DNA from: Pseudomonadota bacterium
GTDB taxonomy: Bacteria; Pseudomonadota; Gammaproteobacteria; Steroidobacterales; Steroidobacteraceae
Assembly: GCA_018240525.1 (NCBI GenBank)
Contig: JAFEFN010000017.1
Location: forward strand, 155,159 to 219,158
DNA length: 64,000 bases
Reading direction: 5' to 3'
Below are positions 24,473 to 33,888 of the stretch, one piece after another. The notes below the pieces were generated by a model. The model saw only the letters and a list, made by a program, of their open reading frames with translations. It was not told the origin of the DNA and did no database searches. The stretch's first letter is position 1; each line of letters opens with the position of its first letter. Made by a program: the position numbers and the translations under genes.

Positions 24473-27400
24473 ATGCCTGAAGTCGTTTCCCAGACCTTCG
24501 ATCTCGTCGGCCGCGAGGTGAATGCCACGCTCGCCGAGGCCCGCGGCGCGCTGGAAAGCTACGTCGAGCAGCCGGACAACGTCAGCCTGCTCGAGCGCTG
24601 CGTGCAGGACCTGCACCAGGTGCAGGGCGTGCTGCGCATGCTGGAGATCTACGGTGCGGCATTGCTCGCCGAGGAGATGGAGCACGTCGCCCAGTACCTG
24701 CTGGCCACGCACGCCGAGCGCAAGAGCCAGGCGGAGAGCCTGGATGCGCTGATGCGTGCCATGGTGCAGCTGCCCGGCTACCTCGAGCGCGTGCTCGCCG
24801 GCGGGCGCGACCTGGCGCTGGTGCTGCTGCCGCTATTGAACGACCTGCGCGCGGTACGCGGCAGCTCGCTGCTCTCCGAGGGCACGCTGCTGGTGCTCAA
24901 CCTGCGCTCCGACCAGCAGGCACAGCCGACACCCGGCAGCCCGGGCGAGCCGGCGATGACGGTGGAGCAGTGGGCCCGGCGACTGCGTGCGCGCTACCAG
25001 GTGGGGCTCATCGGCTGGATACGCGGCGAGCGCGTGCAGCAGAACCTCGAGACCCTGGCCAACGTGGCGCAGAAGCTCGAGCAGATCGCCACGCGGCAGC
25101 CGGTCTTCCAGCTGTGGTGGGTGATCGGTGCGGTGGTCGAGGCGCTGCAGCAGAACGGCCTGGAAGGCGGGCAGTCGGTCAAGCGCCTGCTGGGCCTAGG
25201 CGATCGCGAGATCCGGCGACTGTACGAGCAGGGCGAGGCCCGCTACGCGCAGTCCCCGGCGGTGGAGCTGCTCAACAACCTGCTCTACTACGTCGGCCGC
25301 GCCGAGTCCTCGGGCCCGCGCGTCAACGCCGTGCGCGCCTCGTTCCGCCTCGCCGAGCTGCTGCCGGTCGACGAGAGCATCGAGCAGGAGCGCGAGAACC
25401 TGTCCGCGCCGAGCATCAAGCTCATGCAGACGGTCGCGGCCGCGATCCGCGAGGACCTCTCCAAGGTCAAGGACGTGCTGGACATCTTCGTGCGGCGCGG
25501 CGCCGGCCAGCCGCAGGAGCTCGCCTCGCAGGTCGACATGCTGCGCAAGATCGGCGACACGCTCGGCGTGCTGGGCCTGGGCGAGCTGCGCGCGCGCGTG
25601 CAGGTCGAGACCGAGCGACTCGGCAAGATCGTCGAGGGCAGCCAGAAGCCGGACGAGTCGACGCTGGTGGAGATCGCCGCGACCCTGATCGGGGTCGAGG
25701 ACCGCCTCGACGACGGCCTGGTGGGACTCATCCTTCCCAAGGATGGCGCGGTCGAGCAGCCGAGCGAGGACAGCGAGTTCCAGCAGGTGCAGGCCGCGGT
25801 GCTGCGCGAGTGCATCGTCAACCTGGCGCGCATCAAGGAGGCCGTCACGCAGAGCGTGGGCGGCACACTCGATGCGGCCGGCATGGACAGCTGGCAGGAG
25901 CTGATGCGCGGCATGAAGGCGGGGCTGCTGCTGCTGGGCAAGCCGCGCGCGGTGGAGATCATCGAGGGCATCACCACGCAGCTCAAGCGCGTCATGCAGC
26001 CGGGCGTGCACGTGCTGCCGCCGGGCTTCGTCGACCGGCTCGCGGACGCCATCGTGAGCGTCGAGTACTACATGGAGACGCTGCAGGCCGGCCGCAGCGA
26101 CCCCTGGTACATGCTCGACAACGCCCAGGCCTGCGTGCAGGCGCTGGAGCAGCAGGCCACCCCCTCGGTGCCGACCGTGCCGCCGCTCGAGCCAGGCACC
26201 TACGCCAAGACCGTACAGATCAGCCCCGCCGGCGTGCCGGCCGCGCACGCGCGGCCGGATGCGGCCGCCGTGGTCGCGGCCGCGCCGACCCTGGCCGCTT
26301 CCCCCGCGCCCAAGCTGCCGCCGCTCGCCGAGCACGCCGATCCGGAGCTGGTGAAGCTGTTCATCGAGGAAGCACACGAGGAGCTGGCGAAGATCCGCCA
26401 CAACTTCCCGGTGTGGGACGAGAACCCGCTCGAGCGCGACGCACTGGTCACCGTGCGCCGCTCGCTGCACACGCTCAAGGGCAGCGGCCGCATGGTCGGC
26501 GCCCGCGACCTGGGCGAGTTCGCCTGGTCGATCGAGAACCTCGTCAACCGCGTGCTCGACAACACGCTGGTGCGCTCGCCGGCGATCATCGAGACGCTGC
26601 GCAGCGCCGTCGCCGCCCTGCCGGAGCTGATCGCGCAGCTGGAGAGCGGCACTCCGGTGCGCGCGGACATGAACGCCGTCTCCTCGCGCGCCCATGCGCT
26701 CGCGGCCGGTCGTGCCACGCCCCCCCCGCGTACCGCCGCCGAGGACGTGGCGGCCACGGGCACCCAGCGCGCGGCCGCCCTGGCGCCGGCCGCTCCCGGA
26801 CCGGCCGCCCGGCCTGCCCCTGCTGCTGCGCCCGCCCCGGCGGCCTCGCCACCGGCGGCGGCCACGCCCACCGTCACCGACGACACGCTGCGCGACATCT
26901 ACGCACGCGAGACCGCGACCCACGTCGCCACCGTTCGCGCCTATCTGGCGCGCGAGGCGGACGTGCCCGAGCCGCACCCGCTGCCCGAGGAGGTCTATCG
27001 CGCCTGCCATACCCTGTCGGGCAGCTCCAAGATGGCCCAGGCCCGCCACGGCATCCGCCTGGCCGAGCCGCTGGACCACTGGCTGCGCCGCGCCTTTGGT
27101 AGCGGGCTGGGGCTGTCGACGCCGGATCTGGCGCTGCTGGCGGACTGCATGTCCGCCATGGAATCGGTCGCCACGCATCTGGATGAGTCGACCGGTTACT
27201 TCGTCAACCACTGGCAGCTGCTCGAGCGCATCGAGCGGGCCGAACGCAGCCTCGATGAGCGCATCGCCGCCGCGAAGCAAGCCGAGGAGGCACAGGCCGT
27301 CGAGGCCACTCAGTTGACGGCGGCACCCGCAATTGCCCCCGCCGAGGAGGCGGCGCAGGAGGAAGCGGTCGATTTCGATCCGGAAGTCGCTGCCATCTTC

Positions 27401-30058
27401 ACCGACGAGGCGACCGAGCTCATCGAAGCCTCCGAGCGCGCGCTGGCCGCCTGGCGCGCGCAGCCCAACAGCGCCGAGTGCCGGTTGGGCCTGAAGCGAC
27501 CGCTGCACACGCTCAAGGGTGGCGCGCGCATGGCCGGCATCATGCCCATGGGCGATCTCAGCCACGAGCTGGAGTCGCTGGTGATGCTGGTCGATAACGG
27601 CACGGTCACCGCCGACGGCTCGCTGCTGGATGCGATCCAGGCGAGCCTCGATGAGCTCGCGCGCATGCGCGAGCAGGTCGCCAACGGCCGTCGCGTCGCG
27701 CCGGCCCGGCAGATCCTCGAGCGCCTGCAGAAGTTTTCACGGCCGGGCCCGAAGGGGGCCCCGGCCGCAGCACCCGGGCCCGCACCCCGGGTGGAGGCCC
27801 CTGCGCCGGCCACCCCGGTGACCGCCACGCCGCCGGCGCCGCCCGCGCCGGCACCGCAGGCCGCGGCGCCCGAGCCTGCGCCCGAGCCGGATCTGTCGCT
27901 GACCGGGTCCGATCGGCACTCGGAGTCGATGATCGCGAAGTTCAACGCCGACCTCATGTTCGCACGCGAGGTGGTGAAGTCGGCCGAGGCCGGCGAACGG
28001 GCCCCGCGCCAGGAACCGCCCGCAGCCGTGCAGGCCGCTGCTGCCCCGGCCGCCCCGGCACCCGTCGCGCGGGAGGCGCCCGCCCCTGCGCCCGTGTCCG
28101 CGATTCCGCTCGCGCGTGCGCGCCTGGCCGGCCTCGCGCCCGAGGAGGATGCCCCGGCGGTTGCCGTGCCGGTGCCCCCGGGCCGCGAGCCGGCGCCCGT
28201 CAGTGGCGAGCCGAAGGAGATGGCGCGCGTCGATGCGGACCTGCTCGACCTGCTGCTCAACACCTCGGGCGAGGCCAGCATTGCGCGCGCCCGCCTCGAG
28301 CAGCAGCTGGGCTCCTTCGACTTCAACCTGGGCGAGCTGTCGCGCACGGTGACGCGCCTGAAGGAGCAGCTGCGCAGCCTCGAGATCGAGACCGAGGCGC
28401 AGATCCTGCACAAGCACGAGGAGGAGGTCCCGCACCGCAGCGAATTCGACCCGCTCGAGCTCGACCGCTACTCCTCGATCCAGCAGTACTCGCGCGCGCT
28501 GGCCGAGACCGCCAACGACGTGGCGAGCATCCAGCAGCTGCTGGAGAACCTCGCCAAGGACACACAGAACCTGCTGCAGCAGCAGGCGCGCACCATCACC
28601 GAGCTGCAGAACGGCCTCATGCGCACGCGCATGGTGCCCTTCCAGCGCCACGTGCAGCGCCTGGCGCGCATCGTGCGCCAGGCCGCCGCCGACACCGGCA
28701 AGCGCGCCGAGCTCACCGTCGAGGGCGCCTCCGGCGAGCTCGACCGGCAGGTGCTCGAGCGCATGCTGCCGCCGTTCGAACACATGCTGCGCAATGCCGT
28801 GGTGCACGGCATCGAGAAGCCCGACGAGCGGGTGAAGCGGGGCAAGCCCGATACCGGCAAGATCGTGCTCGAGCTGCACCGCGAGGGCGCCGAGGTGATG
28901 GTGCGCCTCACCGACGACGGCGGGGGCATGAACCTGGGCGCGATCCGCGACAAGGCGCAGTCGCTCGGCATCCTCGGCGCCGGCCAGACGCTCAGCGACG
29001 AGGATGCGATGCAGCTGATCCTCGAGCCGGGCTTCTCCACCGCCGGCGCGATCACGCAGCAGGCCGGCCGCGGCGTCGGCATGGACGTGGTCGCCACCGA
29101 GATCAAGCGCCTGGGCGGCGCGCTGCACATGGAAACCAAGGCGGGCGAGGGCACGGTCTTCACCATCCGCCTGCCGCTCACCCTGGCCATCAGCCATGCG
29201 CTGGTGGTGCGCACCGACGAGGAGTACTACGCGCTGCCGCTGCCGACGGTCGAGGGCGTGCTGCGCCTGTCCAAGGCCGAGGTGACCGCGCACCTGGGGC
29301 GCGATGCGCCGCTGTTCGAGCATGCCGGCCAGAAGTACCGCTTCCAGCACCTGCACAGCTTCGTCGGCCTCACCCCCTCGGAGCTGCCAGGCCAGGATGT
29401 CACCATCCCGGTGGTGCTGGTGCGCGCCGGCGAGCACTCCACCGGCCTGGTCGCCGACGAGCTGGTGGGCAGCCGCGAAATCGTCGTGAAGTCGGTCGGT
29501 CCGCAGGTCTCCAGCATCCGCGGCATCTCCGGCGCGACCATACTCGGCGATGGCCGCATCGTCATCATCCTGGACATCAACGCGCTGGTGCGCGCCGAGT
29601 GGCGCGCGCGGGCGCAGGCCGCCGTGGTGCCGCGCGAGCGCGGCGACCGGCGCACCTTCGCGCTGGTCGTGGACGACTCGATCACGGTGCGCCGCGTGAC
29701 CCAGCGGCTGCTCGAGCGCAATGGCATGCGCGTGCTGACCGCGCGCGACGGCATGGACGCGGTGGCGCTGCTGCAGGACAACATCCCCGACGTCATCCTG
29801 CTCGACATCGAGATGCCGCGCATGGATGGCTACGAAGTGGCCGCGCACGTGCGCGGCGACCCGCGCCTGAAGGACGTGCCGATCATCATGGTGACCTCGC
29901 GCGTCGGCGAGAAGCACCGCGCCCGCGCCATCGAGCTGGGCGTCGATGACTACCTCGGCAAGCCCTACCAGGAGGCGCAGCTGCTCGATGCCATCGCCCC
30001 GCTGGTGGAGCGCCGTCGCGCCGCCGCGGCGCGCTATGCCGGCGCTGGGGCGACCTAG
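24473..30058 (+). CDS. chpA: Hybrid chemosensory histidine kinase ChpA (PilL)
   Basis: 1861 aa. Domain order: N-terminal Hpt-like helical bundle with degenerate His48 site (DLHQVQG); helical region to about 570; Hpt with His666 (LHTLKGSGRM); Hpt-like with His846 (CHTLSGSSKM); Hpt with His1012 (LHTLKGGARM); long Pro/Ala linkers; CheA dimerisation and ATPase domain from about 1250, N-box HMLRNAVVHGIEKP near 1440 and G-box GRGVGMDVV; CheW-like domain; C-terminal receiver, Asp1778 in LLDIEMPRMDG. P. aeruginosa ChpA is larger, with more phosphotransfer domains. It phosphorylates PilG and PilH. chpC follows 8 bp downstream. Confidence 0.95.
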   Translation: MPEVVSQTFDLVGREVNATLAEARGALESYVEQPDNVSLLERCVQDLHQVQGVLRMLEIYGAALLAEEMEHVAQYLLATHAERKSQAESLDALMRAMVQLPGYLERVLAGGRDLALVLLPLLNDLRAVRGSSLLSEGTLLVLNLRSDQQAQPTPGSPGEPAMTVEQWARRLRARYQVGLIGWIRGERVQQNLETLANVAQKLEQIATRQPVFQLWWVIGAVVEALQQNGLEGGQSVKRLLGLGDREIRRLYEQGEARYAQSPAVELLNNLLYYVGRAESSGPRVNAVRASFRLAELLPVDESIEQERENLSAPSIKLMQTVAAAIREDLSKVKDVLDIFVRRGAGQPQELASQVDMLRKIGDTLGVLGLGELRARVQVETERLGKIVEGSQKPDESTLVEIAATLIGVEDRLDDGLVGLILPKDGAVEQPSEDSEFQQVQAAVLRECIVNLARIKEAVTQSVGGTLDAAGMDSWQELMRGMKAGLLLLGKPRAVEIIEGITTQLKRVMQPGVHVLPPGFVDRLADAIVSVEYYMETLQAGRSDPWYMLDNAQACVQALEQQATPSVPTVPPLEPGTYAKTVQISPAGVPAAHARPDAAAVVAAAPTLAASPAPKLPPLAEHADPELVKLFIEEAHEELAKIRHNFPVWDENPLERDALVTVRRSLHTLKGSGRMVGARDLGEFAWSIENLVNRVLDNTLVRSPAIIETLRSAVAALPELIAQLESGTPVRADMNAVSSRAHALAAGRATPPPRTAAEDVAATGTQRAAALAPAAPGPAARPAPAAAPAPAASPPAAATPTVTDDTLRDIYARETATHVATVRAYLAREADVPEPHPLPEEVYRACHTLSGSSKMAQARHGIRLAEPLDHWLRRAFGSGLGLSTPDLALLADCMSAMESVATHLDESTGYFVNHWQLLERIERAERSLDERIAAAKQAEEAQAVEATQLTAAPAIAPAEEAAQEEAVDFDPEVAAIFTDEATELIEASERALAAWRAQPNSAECRLGLKRPLHTLKGGARMAGIMPMGDLSHELESLVMLVDNGTVTADGSLLDAIQASLDELARMREQVANGRRVAPARQILERLQKFSRPGPKGAPAAAPGPAPRVEAPAPATPVTATPPAPPAPAPQAAAPEPAPEPDLSLTGSDRHSESMIAKFNADLMFAREVVKSAEAGERAPRQEPPAAVQAAAAPAAPAPVAREAPAPAPVSAIPLARARLAGLAPEEDAPAVAVPVPPGREPAPVSGEPKEMARVDADLLDLLLNTSGEASIARARLEQQLGSFDFNLGELSRTVTRLKEQLRSLEIETEAQILHKHEEEVPHRSEFDPLELDRYSSIQQYSRALAETANDVASIQQLLENLAKDTQNLLQQQARTITELQNGLMRTRMVPFQRHVQRLARIVRQAAADTGKRAELTVEGASGELDRQVLERMLPPFEHMLRNAVVHGIEKPDERVKRGKPDTGKIVLELHREGAEVMVRLTDDGGGMNLGAIRDKAQSLGILGAGQTLSDEDAMQLILEPGFSTAGAITQQAGRGVGMDVVATEIKRLGGALHMETKAGEGTVFTIRLPLTLAISHALVVRTDEEYYALPLPTVEGVLRLSKAEVTAHLGRDAPLFEHAGQKYRFQHLHSFVGLTPSELPGQDVTIPVVLVRAGEHSTGLVADELVGSREIVVKSVGPQVSSIRGISGATILGDGRIVIILDINALVRAEWRARAQAAVVPRERGDRRTFALVVDDSITVRRVTQRLLERNGMRVLTARDGMDAVALLQDNIPDVILLDIEMPRMDGYEVAAHVRGDPRLKDVPIIMVTSRVGEKHRARAIELGVDDYLGKPYQEAQLLDAIAPLVERRRAAAARYAGAGAT

Positions 30059-30066
30059 GAGCGCAC

Positions 30067-30543
30067 ATGGCCGAACGCGTCGCCGAGATCTACAGCCTGC
30101 TGGTGCCGCTGGTCGATGGCCGGCTGATCATCCCGCGCGCCTGCGTGGCCGAGGTGGTCGGCTTCCAGACGCCCTCGGAGATGACCGGGGCGCCGCCCTG
30201 GTACATCGGCACCGTGCCCTGGAACGGCAAGGCGGTGCCGCTGGTGTCCTTCGAGGGCGCCTGCGGGCAGATGATCCCGCCGGCCAGCGGCCGCAGCCGC
30301 ATCGTCGTCCTGCACGCCCTCGGCACGCAGGTCGAGGGCGGCCACTTCGCCCTGGTCAGCCAGGGGTTCCCGCAGCTGGTGCGGGTGAGTTCCGATGTCG
30401 TGCGCCCCGACAACTCGCGGGTCTTCCCCGAGCGCGCACCGGTCATCTGCCAGATCCGCATGGTGAACGAGACCCCGCTGGTCCCGGACCTGCAGCGCCT
30501 GGAAGAGATGATCGCCGACGAGACCAGCATCGGCGCGGTCTAG
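30067..30543 (+). CDS. chpC: CheW-like protein ChpC
   Basis: 158 aa single CheW-fold protein: IYSLLVPLVDGRLIIPRACV at the start, GTVPWNGKAVPLVSFEGACG as the CheW coupling block, and HFALVSQGFPQLVRV. In Pseudomonas ChpC is an alternative adaptor of the Pil-Chp pathway. It ends the rightward operon; rsmE converges from the other side after 12 bp. Confidence 0.88.
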   Translation: MAERVAEIYSLLVPLVDGRLIIPRACVAEVVGFQTPSEMTGAPPWYIGTVPWNGKAVPLVSFEGACGQMIPPASGRSRIVVLHALGTQVEGGHFALVSQGFPQLVRVSSDVVRPDNSRVFPERAPVICQIRMVNETPLVPDLQRLEEMIADETSIGAV

Positions 30544-30555
30544 TCCCGCGCGGCG

Positions 30556-31287
30556 CTACAGGTCGCCGAACTCGCGCTGCAGCAGGGTCAGCGCCACGAT
30601 CGCCGCCGTCTCGGTGCGCAGCACGCGCGGCCCCATGCGCACCCCGACGTAGCCGCGCGCCTGCGCGCTCTCCTGCTCCTGCGGCGTGAGGCCGCCTTCC
30701 GGCCCGATCAGTACGGTGACCGCGCCGGCGGGCGGTGGCACCTGGGCCAGGCGCAGCGTGGCGGAAGGCGAGAGCAGCAGCCGGGTGGAGGGGGCCTCAT
30801 CGGCCCGCAGGAACTCCTGCAGCGGCTCCACGACGCCGACCCCGGGCACCCGGTTCCGTCCGCTCTGCTCGCAGGCGGCGACCGCGATCGCACGCCAGTG
30901 CTCGCCGCGGCGCTGCGCCTGCGCGCCATCCAGGCGCACCACGCTGCGCTCGGTGATGACCGGCAGGATCTCGGCGACGCCGAGCTCGGTGGCCTTCTGT
31001 ACCACCAGGTCCATCCGCTCGCCGCGCGAGATGCCCTGCACGAGGCGCAGGACGAGCGGCGATTCGCGCTCGCGCGCGTCGGGCTCCCCGACGCGCACCG
31101 TGACGCTGCCGCCCCGCACCGCCTCCAGCTGCGCGGCGTACTGGCCGCCGCGGCCGTTGAAGACGGTGAGCGGCTCGCCGGCGCGCAGGCGCAGCACGCG
31201 GCTCACGTGGGTGGCGGCGCTGCCGGTGAGTTCCACCCGCGCGCCGCTCGCCAGCGGCGCATCCACGTACACGCGGTTCAGTCGCAT
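30556..31287 (-). CDS. rsmE: 16S rRNA m3U1498 methyltransferase
   Basis: 243 aa. An N-terminal PUA-like domain (MRLNRVYVD, VLRLRAGEPLTVFNGRGG) precedes a SPOUT domain with KATELGVAEILPV, EQSGRNRVP and the knot motif LIGPEGGLTPQE plus LGPRVLRTETA-type loop (MGPRVLRTETAA). It methylates U1498 with SAM. ATG 31287 is chosen since homology starts there; it overlaps the bioA 3' end by 10 bp. Confidence 0.95.
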   Translation of the reverse strand: MRLNRVYVDAPLASGARVELTGSAATHVSRVLRLRAGEPLTVFNGRGGQYAAQLEAVRGGSVTVRVGEPDARERESPLVLRLVQGISRGERMDLVVQKATELGVAEILPVITERSVVRLDGAQAQRRGEHWRAIAVAACEQSGRNRVPGVGVVEPLQEFLRADEAPSTRLLLSPSATLRLAQVPPPAGAVTVLIGPEGGLTPQEQESAQARGYVGVRMGPRVLRTETAAIVALTLLQREFGDL

Positions 31288-32633
31288 GTGGCCAGATCGA
31301 TCCCCTCGCGCGCCACCTCCACCATGAGGTCGATCTCCGCCGGGGTGACGACGTAGGGGGGCATGAAGTAGACGACCGGCCCGACGGGGCGCAGCAGCAC
31401 CCCGCGCGCGAGCGCGTGCCGGTAGATCCTGAGCCCGCGCCGCTCCTGCCACGGGTAGGGCGTGCCGCTGGCCTTGTCCCGGACCAGCTCGAGGGCGACG
31501 ATCATGCCGCGCTGGCGCACCTCGGCGACGTGCGGGTGCGCGGCCAGCTCACGGGCGCGGGCGCCCATGTGTGCGGCCAGCGCCTGGTTCTTCGTGAGCA
31601 CGTCGTCCTCGCCGAACAGCGCGAGGCTGGCGCGTGCCGCCGCGCAGGCGATCGGGTTGCCGGTGAAGCTGTGCGAGTGCAGGAAGGCGTTCAGCTTCAC
31701 GTAGTCGTCGTAGAAGGCCGCGTACACGCTCTCGGTGGTCAGGACCGCCGAGAGCGGCAGGTAGCCGGCGGTCAGCCCCTTGGACAGGCACATGAAATCG
31801 GGCGTGATGCCGGCCTGCTCGCAGGCGAACAGCGTGCCGGTGCGCCCGAAGCCGACCGCGATCTCGTCGGCGATCAGGTGCACGCGGTGGCGGTCGCAGG
31901 CCGCGCGCAGCAGCGACAGGTACACCGGGTCGTACATGCGCATGCCGCCGGCACACTGCACCAGGGGCTCGACGATGACGGCGCTGACCTCGTGCGCATG
32001 CTGTTCGAGGGCGCGCTCCATGTGCACGAACTGCGCGCGCGAGTAGTCGGCCCAGTCCTGCCCCGGCGCGCGAGCGAAGCAGTCCGGCGAGGGCACCGTG
32101 ATGACATCCATCAGCAGCGGCTGGTAGATCTCCTTGTAGAGCTGCACGTTGCCGACTGCGAGCGCGCCGAGCGTCTCGCCGTGGTAGCTGTTGGCGAGCG
32201 TGATGAAGCGGCGCTTGCCGGGGTGCCCGGTATTGCGCCAGTAGTGGAAGCTCATCTTCACGGCGACTTCGACCGCCGAGGAGCCGTTGTCGGCGTAGAA
32301 GCAGCGTGTCAGGCCCGGCGGGGCCAGGCGGGTGAGCTCCTCGGAGAGGGCGATGACCGGCTCGTGCGTGAACCCGGCGAGGATCACCTGCTCGAGCTGC
32401 TCCAGCTGTGCACGCACGGCGGCGTTGATGCGCGGCTCGGCGTGGCCGAACAGGTTCACCCACCACGAGCTGACCGCGTCCAGGTAGCGCTTGCCCTCGA
32501 AGTCCTCGAGCCACGCGCCGCGGCCGCGGCGGATCGGCACCGGCGGCAGCTGCTCGTGGTCCTTCATCTGCGTGCACGGGTGCCACACGTGGGCGAGGTC
32601 GCGGGCGATCCAGGCGGCGTTGGCGGAAGTCAT
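31278..32633 (-). CDS. bioA: Adenosylmethionine-8-amino-7-oxononanoate aminotransferase
   Basis: 451 aa class-III PLP aminotransferase. HVWHPCTQMKDHE at the start and SSWWVNLFGHAEP are BioA-specific; DNGSSAVEVAVKM, the PLP region LIADEIAVGFGRTGT, the Schiff-base Lys in LSKGLTAGYLPLS and HSHSFTGNPIACA complete the active site. It makes DAPA in biotin synthesis. No other bio genes are in view. Only 24 bp separate its start from the divergent ampD. Confidence 0.97.
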   Translation of the reverse strand: MTSANAAWIARDLAHVWHPCTQMKDHEQLPPVPIRRGRGAWLEDFEGKRYLDAVSSWWVNLFGHAEPRINAAVRAQLEQLEQVILAGFTHEPVIALSEELTRLAPPGLTRCFYADNGSSAVEVAVKMSFHYWRNTGHPGKRRFITLANSYHGETLGALAVGNVQLYKEIYQPLLMDVITVPSPDCFARAPGQDWADYSRAQFVHMERALEQHAHEVSAVIVEPLVQCAGGMRMYDPVYLSLLRAACDRHRVHLIADEIAVGFGRTGTLFACEQAGITPDFMCLSKGLTAGYLPLSAVLTTESVYAAFYDDYVKLNAFLHSHSFTGNPIACAAARASLALFGEDDVLTKNQALAAHMGARARELAAHPHVAEVRQRGMIVALELVRDKASGTPYPWQERRGLRIYRHALARGVLLRPVGPVVYFMPPYVVTPAEIDLMVEVAREGIDLATCD

Positions 32634-32657
32634 GCGGGCAATTGTAAGCTAGGGCCA

Positions 32658-33248
32658 ATGCCAGCGGCCGCAGCCACGCCACTCCGGATCGACCGCGCCA
32701 CGGGGCTCCTGGCCGGCGTGCGACAGGTGCTCACGCCCTTCTGCAACGCGCGGCCCGACAACATGGAACCGGAGCTGCTGATCGTGCACGGCATCAGCCT
32801 GCCGCCGGGGGAGTTCGGCGGCCCGTGGATCGACCGGCTGTTCACCGGCAACCTGCCGGGCGAGGCACACGCCTCGTTCGTCGAGCGCGCCGGACTCAAG
32901 GTGTCGGCGCACGTGCTGATCCGGCGCGACGGCGAACTCGTGCAATACGTGCCCTTCGGCCAGCGCGCCTGGCACGCCGGGACCTCGCAGTACCGTGGCC
33001 GCGGCAACTGCAACGACTTCTCCATCGGCATCGAGCTGGAGGGCACCGATGAGGTGCCCTACACGGATGCGCAGTACACGGCCCTCGCCGCCCTGGCCGC
33101 CGCGCTGCTGCAGGCCTACGACTCGCTCGGCGCCGAGCACATCGTGGGCCACAGCGACGTGGCTCCGGGGCGCAAGACCGACCCGGGCGCCGCGTTCGAC
33201 TGGCCGCGCCTGCACGCGGCGCTGGCGGCCCTGCTCGCCGCCGGCTGA
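32658..33248 (+). CDS. ampD: 1,6-anhydro-N-acetylmuramyl-L-alanine amidase AmpD
   Basis: 196 aa zinc amidase (Amidase_2). VHGISLPPGEFGG with the first His ligand, HVLIRRDGELVQYVPFG, RGNCNDFSIGIELEG and the late ligand pair in VGHSDVAPGRKTDPG are visible. It removes the stem peptide from anhydro-muropeptides in the cytoplasm, the recycling counterpart of lytic transglycosylases such as the one at the left edge. ATG 32658 fits the family length. Confidence 0.95.
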   Translation: MPAAAATPLRIDRATGLLAGVRQVLTPFCNARPDNMEPELLIVHGISLPPGEFGGPWIDRLFTGNLPGEAHASFVERAGLKVSAHVLIRRDGELVQYVPFGQRAWHAGTSQYRGRGNCNDFSIGIELEGTDEVPYTDAQYTALAALAAALLQAYDSLGAEHIVGHSDVAPGRKTDPGAAFDWPRLHAALAALLAAG

Positions 33249-33254
33249 GGGGCG

Positions 33255-33809
33255 TTAGCGCGCCCGGTCGTGGCGCCAGAGCACCTCGGTGCCGTGCTCA
33301 TGCCGGGCCAGCACGCGCGCCATGACGAACAGCAGGTCCGAGAGCCGGTTCAGGTACTGGGTGAGCTCGGTGCGCACGCCCTCGGCGGCCGCCAGGCTCC
33401 ACACGCGCCGCTCCGCGCGCCGCGCGATGGCACGCGCCAGGTGGCAGGCGGCCGCGGCGGGGCCGCCGCCGGGCAGGATGAACTCCTTCAGGGGCGGCAG
33501 CGTGTCGTTGAAGCCGTCCAGTGCATTTTCCAGCTGCGTCACCTGCGCGGCGCTGATGGCGCTGTGCCCGGGAATGCACAGCTCGCCGCCCATGTCGAAG
33601 AGCTCGTGCTGGATCGTGGTGAGGCAGTCGCTCACCGCCTCCGGCAGGGCCGGCACGGCCAGCAGTACGCCGATGGCGCTGTTCAGCTCATCCACCGTGC
33701 CGTAGGCCTCGACGCGCAGGCTGTCCTTGCGCACCCGGCTGCCATCGCCCAGCCCGGTCGTGCCCTCATCGCCGGTGCGCGTGTAGATCTTGCTGAGGCG
33801 GTTGCCCAT
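33255..33809 (-). CDS. PduO-type ATP:cob(I)alamin adenosyltransferase
   Basis: 184 aa. The N-terminal KIYTRTGDEGTTGLGDGSRV motif binds ATP; VEAYGTVDELNSAIG, FILPGGGPAAAACHLARAIARRAERR and YLNRLSDLLFVMARV are characteristic. It converts cob(I)alamin to adenosylcobalamin. ATG 33809 starts directly before the ATP motif. Tail to tail with ampD, 6 bp apart; head to head with the IMPase gene. Confidence 0.94.
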   Translation of the reverse strand: MGNRLSKIYTRTGDEGTTGLGDGSRVRKDSLRVEAYGTVDELNSAIGVLLAVPALPEAVSDCLTTIQHELFDMGGELCIPGHSAISAAQVTQLENALDGFNDTLPPLKEFILPGGGPAAAACHLARAIARRAERRVWSLAAAEGVRTELTQYLNRLSDLLFVMARVLARHEHGTEVLWRHDRAR

Positions 33810-33888
33810 GCACGCACTGTAGCGCACTTTGCCCGGCCGCCCGCCGGGGCGGGTTATTCTTGGGCGTCCGAGGCGGCAGGGGCGGGCG

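Noticed and set aside
27737..29917. 726-codon open frame antisense to chpA
   Set aside because: Shadow frame; chpA has all conserved kinase motifs on the other strand.
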